DNA from: Porphyra umbilicalis
Lineage: Eukaryota > Rhodophyta > Bangiophyceae > Bangiales > Bangiaceae
Direction of reading: 5' to 3'
DNA length: 64,000 nucleotides
Assembly: GCA_002049455.2 (NCBI GenBank)
Contig: KV918826.1
Coordinates: forward strand, 1-64,000
A model generated the notes under the pieces. It saw only the letters and a program-made list of their open reading frames with translations. It had not been told where the DNA came from and ran no database searches. The translations under genes and the position numbers were made by a program. Shown here one piece after another: positions 20,910 to 31,936 of this stretch; position 1 is the first letter of the stretch; each line of letters begins with the position of its first letter.

Positions 20910-22293
20910 CAGGAAACTGCGAAGTGATACGCCGAGTGTACGCGCGAGCGCCGTTGCGGACGCAAATGTCGTACGGACTCTGGTCAGCAATGACCGGGAT
21001 CCCATCGACCACCTCGGTCGGGCCAACGTGCGCGCAGAACGAGCCTCGAGGCTGAGGCGAACATACATCTCCGGGTCGGTGGACCAAACGACATCGAGTC
21101 CGTCACCCGCAACGGCGTGAGCCACGTGCGCCGCGCCGCCGGCCGTTGCCGCCCTTGCCCGTGTTGCCGGCCCACGACGCCCGCGCCGCAAGGCAAATCG
21201 CCCGCGTCGCCGGCCGTTGCCACCCTTGCCCGCGCCGCAAAGCGAATCGCCCGCGCCGCCGGCTGTTGTCACCCTCGCCGCAAGGCAAAAACCGCCCGCG
21301 CCGCAAGGCAAATCACCGGCGCCGCCGCGCCTGGCCAACGGGCATGCCGCCCGCACAGCCGGGCGTGCCACCATTGCCGCCGCCGCGCTTGGCCACCGGG
21401 CGCGCCGCCCGCACCGCCGGACTGGCCGACCTTGCCGCCCTTGTGCCTTGCCGCAGGGCGCGCCGCCCGCGTTTCCGACCTCGCCGCCCTTGCCGACCCT
21501 GTCTTCCTTGCGCCTTGCCGCCCTTGCCGACCTTGCCTTCCTTGCGCCTTGCCGCCCTTGCCGCCGTCGCCGCCGGGCTTGCCGCGCTTGCCGCCGTGCG
21601 CGCCGCCCCCCCCACCCAGCGCAAACCCACACTCACCGGGCCCACCACCTCGCGGTGTGCCACGTTGCGGCGGCGCACCCCTACTCAACCTTGCCGTTAG
21701 GCCTCAACCTGTGCGCGAGCACGATGACACGGGATGGCCCCGTACCGACAATCGCAGACCCGTACAAGACACGGTGGTCACCGGCCGCAGGGTACGCACC
21801 CTTCCCCCCCCCCCCCCCCCCCCCCCTTCCCCTCGGCAACAAGCACCCGCGTCCCGGCTTTCGCCTTCTCGCCGGGGTAGTCAAACCCCGACGAAGCTGG
21901 CGCCACACGGCACCGACGATGGTCACCCCAGCACGTGCTGCTCGACGCGCCGCCGCGAACAAGGGTCTTAACCCTGGCACCCGCGCCCGCCTCCGCACCA
22001 ACGTACCCACACGCGTGGAACCGCCCGCGCCGGCACGCCTACGCATAAGCGTCGAGCTGACCCGCAGATCAACCTGCCCGCCACGCACGCCCGCGCGTGC
22101 GTGATCGGACGGTCGCGGCCGACACCGGCGAACCGCCACCTCCCCCCAATCGGGACTGAGCGGCGCGCCCCTTCGCGACTCCCGCCGCCCGGGCAGTTAC
22201 GCCCGCGCGGGCCCGTAAGAGTCCGCGATTGCCCCATCGGGTCCCACCATCATCGGATCTCACCGGGACGGTTCGAATCTCGCGTTGGAGGTA
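20910..22293. other. 3' non-coding region of the chromovirus with GC-rich tandem words and a C23 run
   Basis: From about 21120 to 21600 the strand repeats phrases such as CGCCGCAAGGCAAATCGCCC and GCCGCCGGCCGTTGCC. A run of 23 C occurs at 21804-21826. The minus-strand ORF 20841-21632 is a repeat shadow. The polypurine tract before the 3' LTR is weak (GGAGG at about 22288). Confidence 0.6.
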
Positions 22294-22686
22294 TGTAGCA
22301 TATCTCTGCTACCAATTGGCAATTAGCCACGAGTAGCCCCCTTGACTGGCCGAATCCACGGATGTGTGTGACTCGGCTTGTGGCACGCCCTTTGGGGGGT
22401 TACTTCCGCATTGTTTATTTTTTATTGCTTGTTTGCTTGCCTGTCTTATCTGTCTGCCGGCACTCATTACGATCGCTTGATCGGATGGTCGATCGACCAG
22501 TGCCGTTGTTTGTATTAAACCACCGTGGGTCCGTGGTCGCCGTCGTGGGCACCACCCGGCTCCCCATCGGATGCCCTTCAACAAAAGGTCTTCTTCCTCG
22601 CCACGACGGCGATAGAACTCGCTTTATTGCTTGGCTACGGTCGGTCTCAGTACACTGGTAATTGAACTAACGTTATTAATACCACA
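22294..22686 (+). repeat. 3' LTR of chromovirus
   Basis: 393 bases matching the 5' LTR, followed immediately by the target duplication GTACA at 22687-22691. Confidence 0.95.
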
Positions 22687-22691
22687 GTACA

Positions 22692-23123
22692 TGCGGCAAC
22701 AACACGTGATGTAGCACTACAGGAGACAGAAGCGACTCTGCTTCCCCCCCCTCCTTCACACCAGGCTTCTCATTGTCCTTAGTGCACGTCACCGCTACGT
22801 CCCGAGGCCAACCTTCTTCACAGAAACTATCCTCTCTCAGCCGCCGACGAATAGCCCCTCCTCCCACCCCCCTCCCCCCCCTCTCTTCCACCCCACCCAC
22901 CTTGCGCCGCTGGAGCACGAGCACCTCTGCTCACGAGACAACCGCACCTCAAAAACCACCACGGCGCCGCCGCCCGTGTCAGGGACACACCGACTGTGTT
23001 CTATCGCGCACCTCGCCTTGTTTCTTCGTCGTCACGCACCGCGCACGACGAGAGCGTGCTTCTTGCACGGCTTCTAGCGTGCCGCGGTTGTGACCTTCTC
23101 TTTGCTCCACGCGCTGGGCGTGT
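22692..23123. other. Upstream region of Harbinger-like unit
   Basis: C/T-rich DNA without a recognisable gene. It continues the DNA interrupted at 14183 and presumably contains the 5' part of the following transposon. No terminal repeat was found. Confidence 0.35.
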
Positions 23124-24236
23124 GTGTCTGTGCTCTATCGAGCGATGGTGTCTGCACGCAGAGAGGAGATTCATCGCCTCCGGGTGCTGCTGAAGCGGGC
23201 GACCTTTGTCGTCGCGTTGCAGCACTCGGGCGCAGTTTCACCGCGGCGTGTCCTTGATGAGTTGGGGATGCTGTTGGTTGCGGCGCGCACACACCAGCGC
23301 CTCACTCACCTGCTGGCGACTCGGTAGATGCTCTCCCATCGCAATCGCATTCCCAAGTCTGGGGACTGGAGAGATAAGGTGCTGCACGCACTGCCACCCT
23401 TGTACTTTCGCGCGCATCCGCGTGTAGAGGCGAGCACGTTTGAGTACCTTGTGTCTCGTTTGGACTTGACGGCGTCTGATTTTTTTATCCGCCGTCCGGA
23501 CGGCCGCAACTGTCCGTCCGTATACAGCTCGCAATTGCTCTGTTTCGGTTCGGCCACTATGGCAACGCGGCGTCTATCATAGTCGTGGCTTAGCGCTTCA
23601 GGGTTTCCCCAGGAACTGTAGTCAATGCGACTAAGCGGGTTTTGTCTGCCATTCTGCGTTGCGAGGCCGACGAAGTCCGTTGGCCTACTGCTGCCGAGCG
23701 CCAAGCGCATGCGCGGTAGTCCGGGAGGTATGGGTTTAGGGGGTGCATTGGTGCGGTTGATGGCACTACCATTCCTTTTGCGTAAGCCCCTAGCGTTGAC
23801 CCGTGGTGTGCTTTCGACAGGCACAAGCGCTATAGCGTTAATGTACTGATTTCCTGTGATTGGGACCTACGGATCACGAGCGTGGTGCAAGGCTGTACGG
23901 GCGCGGTGCCCGACACGGTGGTGCAAGCAGCTGCCCCATGGCATATTTACCCAGAGCGGTACTTCTCCCCTGGCCAGTGCCTTTTGGGTGACAAGGGTAT
24001 GCTGGGTTCTGTTCCCGTGCTTCTACCTCACAAGGGGCCAGCGGCCTATATCCGTGCCAATCGCAACTGCAACTACCAGCATGCGCAGCGCCGCATTTCG
24101 GCCGAGAAGGTCTTTGGTGTACTCAAGGGACGCTTTGCAAGTCTCAAGGAGCTACGGGCACCAGTGGCGTCGGATGCTGATTTTACCAGACTAATGGAGT
24201 GGGTGGCGGTTTGCGCCACGCTCCACAACGTTTGAA
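23124..24236 (+). pseudogene. PIF/Harbinger transposase (DDE_Tnp_4), broken
   Basis: Pieces in order: N-terminal part ending at TAG 23325; LPPLYFRAHPRVEASTFEYLV (about 23390), typical of the family N-terminus; a frameshift near 23580; then CIGAVDGTTIPFA with the first Asp (about 23750), interrupted on either side by TAG near 23718 and TAA near 23782. Next come GQCLLGDKGM (second Asp, about 23990) and AQRRISAEKVFGVLKGRF (Glu, about 24110), ending in CATLHNV. The spacing matches Harbinger nucleases, which make 3-base target duplications. At least three stops and a frameshift inactivate it. It converges on a second ORF at 24473-26422. Confidence 0.85.
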
Positions 24237-24463
24237 TTCGGCTTGGCGACACGTCCCCTGAAATGGCCGTGGACGCGGCCGACGTGGCCAACGCGGCACC
24301 TGGATCCGCGGTGCCTCTCCCCGCTGCCGCAAGTGCCGCGAGAAGCCGGAGGCAGCAGAAAGTGTTGCAGTACATGATTGCCATCGGCCGCTACCACTGG
24401 TGATGTGTCTGATTGGATGTGTTTTTCTTTTTTCCCGCACCAGCATATTGCATGAAAAATAAT

Positions 24464-24469
24464 AATAAA
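24464..24469 (+). terminator. AATAAA downstream of Harbinger transposase
   Basis: AATAAA lies about 230 bases after the transposase stop, within the 3' end of the convergent ORF. Confidence 0.35.
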
Positions 24470-24472
24470 ATG

Positions 24473-26422
24473 TCAGTGCCGATGAGCTGCCATCTCGGCA
24501 GCCATGTCTTTAAACATCTGGTTATCCGGCTCGGCCAGGATGAGCTTCGTCAGGTTGGCCACACGCGCAGTATGCCTTTTGTCCGACTTGGCGCACAGCT
24601 CGCGGTCGGGCGCGTCGACTGCTCTCGATCATGTTGGCCGTGACCGCCGTCAACACCTCCCCCATGGCCTTGTCCGCCTGGGTGGCCGCAGCTGCGGGCT
24701 GAACGTCACGGCCAGACCGTCCACTCGCTCTTCCAGGGGCAACAGCAAGCGGTGGCTGCAGCAGAGCAGCCGCAGCTGCCCGCCGTCCCCAGTATGGCAG
24801 ATCCATGGTGCCTCCCCCCGGAGATGCGGTCCCCCCAGAGCATTTGGCGCCCCCACACAATGCCCGAACGCCGACCCAGTCCCGATAGAAGGCGCCCCCA
24901 CCAGGGCCTCCTCCTCCAGGCCCACGTCCCCCTCCATCAAGTCCTTCTCGTCCGCTCCGGCGTCCTCGTGGTTCTCACACACGTCCGACGTGTCCTCAAA
25001 CATGCTGCCGCCCGCGTCTTCTTCTGCCGCTGGCGCCCTCCCGGATGATGCTGGTGGAGCGGAAGGTAGGGCACCGCTGACGCGGATGCCCGACCTACGT
25101 GGGGTACCGACGTACCGCATCGTGTTGTCAGCGAGTTTTAGAATCTCGTCAACATCTTTGACCAAGCCATGCCAATCTCGAGCCTTCTTCAGAACAATTT
25201 GGCGCATGGCGGCCGTCTCCTGCTCCCCCGTCGTCCCCATCATGCCCCGCACCGACTCGGCCGCGGTGTGAAGGTCTTGTGCAGCCCTGACCTTGCGGCA
25301 AAGCGCCAGCGAATCCCGGCCAATGGAGTCCAGCGTCATGGGCGGCTCGGCCGCGTCGCTGCGTGAGGCCTCGAGGCCACCCGCCGCAGACCCAGACTCA
25401 GCGTGCCCGGCGTCCGCCACCGCTGACGCCGCCGTCGCTCCAGCTTCTGACCCCGACGCACCGGCGGAACGTCGTACCGCCGATGATTCCAGCGTCGCTG
25501 CCGCCGCGGACACGGCGGTGGCCGCCGCCTCTTGACCGTCCATGTCCGCTTTCAGCAAGTCGCCCATAATGCTGGACAAGTATAGTTGGAGGCTTCCAGA
25601 TGATGATTCGTGGCACTCAACGCGAAAATCCACCTCATCTGCCAACTTGGAGACGATAAACAGCCGCTCGTCCATGGTCACCATGACCCCACGAACTGAG
25701 GCACCGTCGCCGGGTTCGTCATTGGCGCCGCGTTGCCCACGACTGCGGCCGCGCCCAGCACCAACTCAACCATGGCCCCGGCCGCCCTCGCCTCGTCCCC
25801 GTCCACCACCACTGCGGCCGCGTCCGCGGCCGCTGCCGCTGTTGGGAACACTACCGGCGCGGCGGGCAACGCCGCCTCGAGACACGCCCTTCGGCGGTCC
25901 GCCGCGCCCGCGGCGGGCTGCAACACGTGAAGAGCGCTCGTCATCTTGACGCGCCGTGGCCCGAGACCCCGCCACATTCTCGTGAAACATGTCGTCCTCA
26001 TTTTGTGAGGCGAAGTCGTTGATCGTGCGGAAGCGACGCGCCACGCGGGCGTCCCCGTCGCTGTCATAATGGTGTGCATCATCGACGTCTGGCGCTCGCG
26101 TGTCTGGAAACCCATGACGAGGGGGATCTTTGTGGTCGTCGCTATCACCGCCACGAAAGCAGGGGCAGAGCCTTGCAGCGACAGCCGACGGAGCGGCTGT
26201 TGGAGCGGGTGCACCACCACCAACGTCGGTGGTGGTGGTGCCACCAACCCCGCCCCCCACAGCCGCCGCCGCCGCCACCGCTGCCGCCGCCGCCGCGGCC
26301 ATCATTTTGTACGACACCATGCACCACTTCACCACCAACGCCCGCTGACCTCCGTAGGTCACACTCTCTCCCCTCTCGCGACACCCCTCAAACGCATTGG
26401 CACGGCCAGCGCGAGCGTGCAA
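24473..26422 (-). pseudogene. Probable second ORF of the Harbinger element, broken
   Basis: One frame from 26422 to 24650 is interrupted only by TGA 25766-25768, inside an Arg/Gly-rich block (GRGEGGRGHG before, VGAGRGRSRGQRG after), so the stop probably replaces an Arg codon. Near 24640 the frame shifts to one ending LTKLILAEPDNQMFKDMAAEMAAHRH and stopping at TGA 24473-24475. The protein has an Ala-rich N-terminus, an acidic middle and helical Ala/Glu-rich segments. I do not recognise a Myb/SANT domain. Calling it the Harbinger partner rests on its convergent position next to the transposase. A host gene is the alternative. Confidence 0.5.
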
Positions 26423-26601
26423 CCAGCGTGGGAGACAATGGCACGCACGAGGGACGGGGAAGATTCAGAAGTAATACGTGTTCTCGATGCACCAGGCCTT
26501 GGCACGGCCAACTCAAGCGCTCAGCCAGCGTGAAATACAATGGCACGCACGGGGTACGAGGAAGAATCTCAAGCAATATGTGGTGGCGATGCACCAGGGT
26601 G
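26399..26601. repeat. Two tandem 102-bp repeat units
   Basis: GGCACGGCCA starts at 26399 and again at 26501. The two units share the order CAGCGTG, ACAATGGCACGCACG and GATGCACCAGG with moderate divergence. They may be subterminal repeats of the Harbinger-like element. Confidence 0.7.
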
Positions 26602-27034
26602 GAGAGGGTGCCAGCAGTTCTGTGATAGCGCACGCCTTGGGGGGGGTGGTGTGATGCCGCCGGAAAGGGGAGAGGGGGGAAAGCCGACGTCGCAAGAAAA
26701 AGCACCAGTACATAAATGGGGGGCGCGGGAACTAGACGAGAGCCAGGGGGGGCGGGGAAACAAAGTGGTGTGAAAGGAAAGACACGATACAAGAGGTGGG
26801 CAACGAGTGGAACACCAGCCAGGCTCGTGCTGAAAAAGCGCTCGTGGATCTACAGACACGCCGGTAGACCGCTGCGCTTGATGCTACCGCCGAACAGCGC
26901 AGGCACCGACGCAACACCGGGCCACAGGTACGAAAAAAGACAAAGCTGCGTGTGCTCGTACAACCGGGCCGCACGAGACATCATGCTCGCTGCACGCGTC
27001 CGCTGCAGGCGGAGTAGATCAGCCGCGCACCGTC
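26602..27034. other. No gene seen
   Basis: Moderately GC-rich DNA with short ORFs on both strands and no domain. Confidence 0.35.
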
Positions 27035-27586
27035 ATGTGCGCCTGTGACGGCTGTTGGGGTGCAGGTGGTTACACAGGCGACTCGAGACGCATCCGCACG
27101 GCGGCTGTGCGGGGGGCGGGGCACGGTGGCGACCCGAAACCCGTCCGTGTGGCGTCTTTGGGGGGTCCGGGGCGCGCTGACGACCCGCAATCCGCGCGTG
27201 TGGCGGCTGTGAGGTACATGGAGCGCGGTGGTGTTCCAAAACCCCTCCGTGCGGCGGTTGTGACGGGTACGAGGCGCTCTCAGGACCTGCGATCCGCGCG
27301 TGTGGCAGCGGGGAGGTGCGCGGGGCGCGGTGGCGACCCGAAACCCGTCCGTGCGGCAGCTGTGGGGGGTGTGGCGCGTGCCGGCATTCGGGACGGCTGC
27401 GGGGCACACCGGCAACCCGTGGTGGGTGGTGGGGCTGGCGCAATTGCTATCCGCCTCCCCTGTGTGTCCAAACCGTGTGGGCCGCAGAGCGGATCGATGC
27501 AGGCCACGGTTTCCATATTGGAGGGCTGCCGTGTGGCCATGCAAGGAACGCTTGCGCAACCAGATTTATCGTCCTTCCTGCCCTAG
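27035..27586 (+). CDS. Hypothetical protein with 17-residue tandem repeats
   Basis: 183 codons from ATG 27035. Residues about 15-116 consist of six 51-base units starting at about 27077, 27128, 27179, 27230, 27281 and 27332. Each encodes a 17-residue repeat of the type GGDPKPVRAAAVGGVAR. The period is a multiple of three, so the frame is kept. The minus strand is also open across the array, so the coding strand is uncertain. No known domain was recognised, and function is unknown. It could equally be a non-coding minisatellite. Confidence 0.35.
   Translation: MCACDGCWGAGGYTGDSRRIRTAAVRGAGHGGDPKPVRVASLGGPGRADDPQSARVAAVRYMERGGVPKPLRAAVVTGTRRSQDLRSARVAAGRCAGRGGDPKPVRAAAVGGVARAGIRDGCGAHRQPVVGGGAGAIAIRLPCVSKPCGPQSGSMQATVSILEGCRVAMQGTLAQPDLSSFLP
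27077..27382. repeat. 51-bp minisatellite, six units
   Basis: Phrases GGCGACCCGAAACCCGTCCG, GACGACCCGCAATCCGCGCG, GGTGTTCCAAAACCCCTCCG and relatives recur exactly every 51 bases from 27128 to 27332. Confidence 0.85.
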
Positions 27587-28039
27587 AAAATCAGAGGGCG
27601 GCCTCGGAGATCCACGACTTCCACTGACCGTGCCCTCATTTGCATCTCCTCGAATTCAAGTGCGGACTGCATACCCGTACGCGTGATCCTACATTTAATT
27701 CTGTTCGTATTTAGGAACCCTTGAGGACCCCCTGAAGTGGTCCAGCGACCCCTCCAAACAGGGCTTCAACCGTTGTTGAACCAGCCTAGTAGAGGGGGGC
27801 ACGTAGACAGCTCTTGGGCCACTCCTTCGCGCACATCGGCAGGCCATGATGGCTGAGGGTGACCGTTCGACCAGCATGACTCAGCCTCAAAGGCCTCGCA
27901 CAACCTGAGAGGTTGCGACCGCAACACACGTCACGCACTCGAGCGGATTCGATCCACATTGGTACCAAAAGGCCTCCACGTGTCTCGCTAGATTGCCTTG
28001 ATTTGGGCGCTTCGGGCAGTGTTCATACGCTTTCCGTGA
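27587..28039. other. No gene seen
   Basis: Normal-complexity DNA without domain or repeat end. Confidence 0.35.
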
Positions 28040-29200
28040 CATCGTCACCGCCGGCAGAATCCCCATCCAACCGGGTTTCAGATGGGCCTTGGATGTTGTC
28101 TCATCACTCTTTGGATGTTGACGGATGGGCGTCACCCGCTCATCCAAGCCCATCCATCAGAGTTTTCGATGGGATACCGCTGGGCTTTGGATGGGCTTTG
28201 TATGTGCGTTCTGAGATGATGGCGTAGTCCCGAGTTCCGCCCGTGAGTTCTTCGAGTCGAGGTGGCCCGCTCGAGAGACAGCGTGTGATCCTCGGCAGGC
28301 TCGGCCGTTTCATTTTCAGAAACCCCAATGTACAACCAAGAGACCATGTGATTGGCTACCAGTCGCACGTGGTTTGGCCACACCGCGCAGCAGTTTGGGC
28401 CGATGCAATTGGTCTGCTGGTACCACAAGTACTTTATTGTGTAGCATGCCGATTGCACGTGCCCTGATTGGAGCCCGCCGTCCTCACGACCGACTCCGAA
28501 TCCAACGAGGTGAAGTCGCGGCGGAGGCAGAGCTGCAGCGTTCGTGACTCCGGTGCCACGGCGCTTGCTTGGGCGACCTCGCAATGGGCTTGCGGCGTCC
28601 ATGACTTCGAAAAGCACTGTGCAAGTGACGGATTTTTTGCACTCTCAAAGCGAATAGCGGAGCGCTGCGTGGAGCACGGCGTTTTGCGATGTCTCCGACT
28701 CTTCGCGATTTTCGAGGCCAAGTCATCTCCTGTCGCTGTCTGTCGGCGTGAAGAAGACGACCGTCGGTCTGGTCGTGTCGTCGACGACGCTGACACAATC
28801 TACAAGATTTGAATGTCAATTACTATGAATCGTGGGAGTTGCATCGCAGAACAGCAAGAATCGACCTCGTGCCGCCGACGCCGCCGAGCACGGCGGACAG
28901 GATGGGACTGGTACGGGGGCTACAGTTAACAAGGGCCCGCCACAAGAGTAGAAATGATGCTGGCCCAATGAGATGGCGGAATTTCTCCGCGGCCGTGACG
29001 AGGGCCGGAAAGAAACGGCTGTGCTGCACAAAAACCCGATGACTTTTGACTGGCCACGGTCGAGGAAGCCCATCCAAGTAACTCTTTGGATGGGGAATCG
29101 GGGGGCGCTCACAGACGTCAAAAACGCCCATCCATCAGAGTTTTGGATACGGATAGGCTTTGGATTGGGACGGATGGGGATTCTGCCGGCGGTGACGATG
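28040..29200. mobile_element. 1.16-kb relic bounded by 29-bp perfect inverted repeats
   Basis: The 29 bases 28040-28068 (start CATCGTCACCGCCGGCAG) are the exact reverse complement of 29172-29200. Inside, CCCATCCATCAGAGTTTT occurs near both ends (about 28148 and 29126), together with many GGATGGG/CCCATCC words. The middle contains CCAAT-type boxes (about 28350-28420) and a 114-codon plus-strand ORF (28468-28812) without a domain. No target duplication was identified. A non-autonomous DNA transposon is the simplest reading. Confidence 0.6.
28468..28812 (+). CDS. Hypothetical ORF inside TIR-bounded relic
   Basis: 114 codons, starting MEPAVLTTDS and ending VVDDADTIYKI. No domain is recognised. 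Equally long ORFs exist on the other strand, so coding is doubtful. Confidence 0.2.
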   Translation: MEPAVLTTDSESNEVKSRRRQSCSVRDSGATALAWATSQWACGVHDFEKHCASDGFFALSKRIAERCVEHGVLRCLRLFAIFEAKSSPVAVCRREEDDRRSGRVVDDADTIYKI

Positions 29201-29445
29201 CTCGGCACGTATTCGACGGACGCCTCTTCACTTCAATACTTGCGACGACGCTGATACGTGTCCTTCGTTGGCAACCACCCACTGCGGCCAACAACGCCGA
29301 GGCCAACGGCACTCAGATCTTCGAAAGGTAGCCCACTCTATTTCACCCATTACATTGCCCGTTGGCAACGCCTTGGCCCGTTGGCAACTGACCACTCGCA
29401 GGGACACACGTAGCGGTTTCATTTCACCGTTTCAGACAGTTGGCC

Positions 29446-30417
29446 CGACGTTGGTGGGAATGCTCTTAGCCACCCGGCATTCCTCCTCCTGTGAGTCGAC
29501 CTTGCGCAGAAGCTCGACGTCGCCGACCAATTTGTCATTGGATCGCGCCAGAGACTCGTTAGTATGTTCTTGGACCGTCAGGCGTCGTTGAAGCGCTTCA
29601 GAGGCCGCCTTCAGGTTCTCCACCACCTGCAACTGCTCAGAGGCAGCTTGATCCGCAGGGATGAGAGGAGTAGGAGCACCGTCCGTTGGGAAGTCGGAGG
29701 CGGCAGGGTTCCCATGTCCCCCCGCCGGCGGCCGGTAGCTAGCTGGCAGCTTGCCGTCTCTGATTCGCCGATTTCCGCCGGTTCCACCAGTAGACAGACT
29801 AAGACCAGAACAAAGTGTTCCGACTTTGCAGACGCCCTGCGCGCCAGTCGAAGATCACAACCGTGATGCCCCCGGCACCACGCCCACAAGTCGATGGCAC
29901 ACGCCCCGCGCGCCAAGCGACCGTATCGACACCATCACAATGCCACAAGGCAGCGAGAAAGTCCTCGGTAACACCGCGCCGTGAAGCACGTTGAAGGCGA
30001 GGGTATCCCGTGCTGCTCCACCGAATGTGGTAGTAATAATTGTGTGCAATGAGTGTATTGGGACCGACCGTAGCCAAGCAATACAGCGAGTTCTATCGCA
30101 GTCGCGGCGAGGAAGAAAGACCTTTTGTTGAAGGGCATCCGATGAGGAGCCGGGTGGTGCCCACGACGGCGACCCCGGACCCATGGTGATTTAGTACAAA
30201 CGAGGGCACTGGTCGATCGGCCGTCCGGTCACAAGCGATCGTAATGAGTGCCGGCAGAGAGAGAGGCCAGGCAAGCAAACAAACAATCGAAAATGAACAA
30301 TGCGGAAGTAACCCCCCAAAGGGCATGCCACAAGCCAATTCGCACAGTACCTGGATTTTGGCCAGTCAAGGGGGCTTCCTGTGGCAATTTGCCAATTGCG
30401 GGCGAAGATATGCTACA
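29446..30417 (-). pseudogene. Truncated relic of the chromovirus family: 5' LTR, leader and gag start
   Basis: On the minus strand, 30417-30026 is a diverged copy of the 393-base LTR (TGTAGCATATCT start, CCACA-type end). It is followed by a primer-site-like GGTGGAGCAGC, then the Gag N-terminus (29632-29446: NLKAASEALQRRL, ESLARSNDKLV), homologous to the element at 14184. Homology ends abruptly near 29446. There is no 3' LTR. It is clearly older than the full copy. Confidence 0.85.
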
Positions 30418-31936
30418 GCCGGGCTGGCGGTGTCCACCAAGCTTGCCATCCCGGCGGCTCGCATGCATACTCGGTCGCTGTACGACGACCTCCGAGAGGG
30501 TGCCCGGGCCGGCGACGGGCGGCCCGAATTTGTGGACGATCAACCCCAATTCGGAATCTTAGATCGCTCGGATCGATTGTCCGACCATCAGCGACCCCCC
30601 CTCCCGAACCACGCGCCCCCCGGACACCTTTCCAGCCTCAAGACCTTTCCCACAAGCTCCGCCCATACTTGCCGGCGCTATGTCGTCAACTACCCCTTGC
30701 CCTCTGTCGCCGCCGCCTCGACCACGCGCCTAAGCCGCGTTGCCGCGCTGTCCCCGCCACCTTGCTCTTCGTCGCCGCCTCCTTGGCCCCCGTCGCCACC
30801 TCCTCGCCCGCCTGACCAAGCCGTGTTGCCCCACCGTCCCCTTCGCCGTGCGCCCCGTCGCCACCGCCTCGCCCGCCCGTTCAAGACGCGTTTCTCCGCC
30901 GTCGCCGCCGCCTCGCCTCCCCGTCGCCGCCGCCTCGCCCCCCCGTCGCCTCTGCTTCACCCCGCTGTCGCCGAACGCCGGCAACGGCCACAGTGTCGCT
31001 TTCTGCGATAAGGATGCCGGCTTTTGCCCCCACCGGTGGCCGCTGTCAATGGTCGAAAGACGTCTAGGGGGGGGCGGGGGGGAAGAAGGCGGAGGGGAGC
31101 CGCGCGGGAGGCAGGGACGGAAGGAAGGGGAGGGGGTGGGTGGGCGATGGCGCTTGGCGTGGAACAGCAGGCGTCCGCGTGGTCGACCATCGATGCAGAG
31201 GGCTCGACAGGACTGCTCAGAATCATGATCGCCATCTGTTATCAAGGAGCCTGTGTAAGCAATTTGATTGTGATTGATCCATCTTCGCGTCGCTGTAGTA
31301 GCAAAAAGACGTCAATGACACACAACTTCGGTATAAAGGAAGGGCAAGAAGAACGGAGAGAAAGGCAGCCCATGCCTTAAGCCAAATAACGCTCTCCTCA
31401 CGGCCTTCTCATATCTGCCTTCAGATCTCTTTTCTGCTAACATTCAACGACGCTATACTCCATAGCGAGAAAAGTGATCCAAACACGCGTCAGGGACAAT
31501 ATGTAGTCCAGCAAGGGCACGAGACAAGGTTTATAGTACGGCCCCGGAGAACGCCTGGGGTAGGCAAGAAACGTAGCACTCTTCCTAGGCCATAAACGTA
31601 GCACCCTCAATGGAATGAGCGCTTTGGATTTGTGATTAGATAACCGCGACCTCCTGGCGGTGGCGAGGATGTATTCTCCCGAGATGAATGGGAAGACCAA
31701 GACATACCCATTTCAATGGCGCGTCGTAAATTCGCACTCAGCAGCGGTTTTCTGCTGTCACAGTCATTTCACAAAAGCCTAGCACTCAGCCGAAATCTAG
31801 AGTACCACCACATGTTCCTCGTTTCGCGTAAACGTGGCTGAGAACCAGTGACGTGTCAACAAACACTTCTCAAAGGCGCTTTTCTGCTGGAAGACTTCGG
31901 GTGGTCAGACACACGAGGAAGCACATGCCAGCAATG
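30418..31936. other. No recognisable gene; C/G low complexity at 30700-31130
   Basis: GCCGCC/CGTCGCC words fill the middle and create Ala/Arg ORFs on both strands. The DNA becomes AT-richer after 31240. No domain, RNA gene or repeat boundary was found. Confidence 0.35.

Larger units (their letters stand above)
14184..22686 (+). mobile_element. Ty3/gypsy chromovirus, full length (8503 bp)
   Basis: Two 393-base LTRs (14184-14576 and 22294-22686) start TGTAGCA and end ACCACA, and look identical. The flanking 5-base duplication is GTACA (14179-14183 and 22687-22691). Inside are gag, then protease-RT-RNase H-integrase-chromodomain in one frame, so it is a chromodomain Ty3/gypsy element. Matching LTRs and a perfect target duplication mean recent insertion, yet pol has two stop codons, so it probably moved with help from another copy. 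About 1.4 kb of GC-rich non-coding DNA precedes the 3' LTR. Confidence 0.95.

Noticed and set aside
20841..21632. 263-codon minus-strand ORF before the 3' LTR
   Set aside because: Built of GC-rich tandem words inside the retroelement 3' region; no domain.
22260..22293. GGTTCGAATC next to the 3' LTR, like a tRNA T-loop or box B
   Set aside because: The flanking bases do not pair as a T-stem and no acceptor, D or anticodon arms could be found upstream.
27077..27382. Possible CRISPR-like array
   Set aside because: Units are contiguous 51-bp tandem repeats with no unique spacers, and the DNA is eukaryotic.
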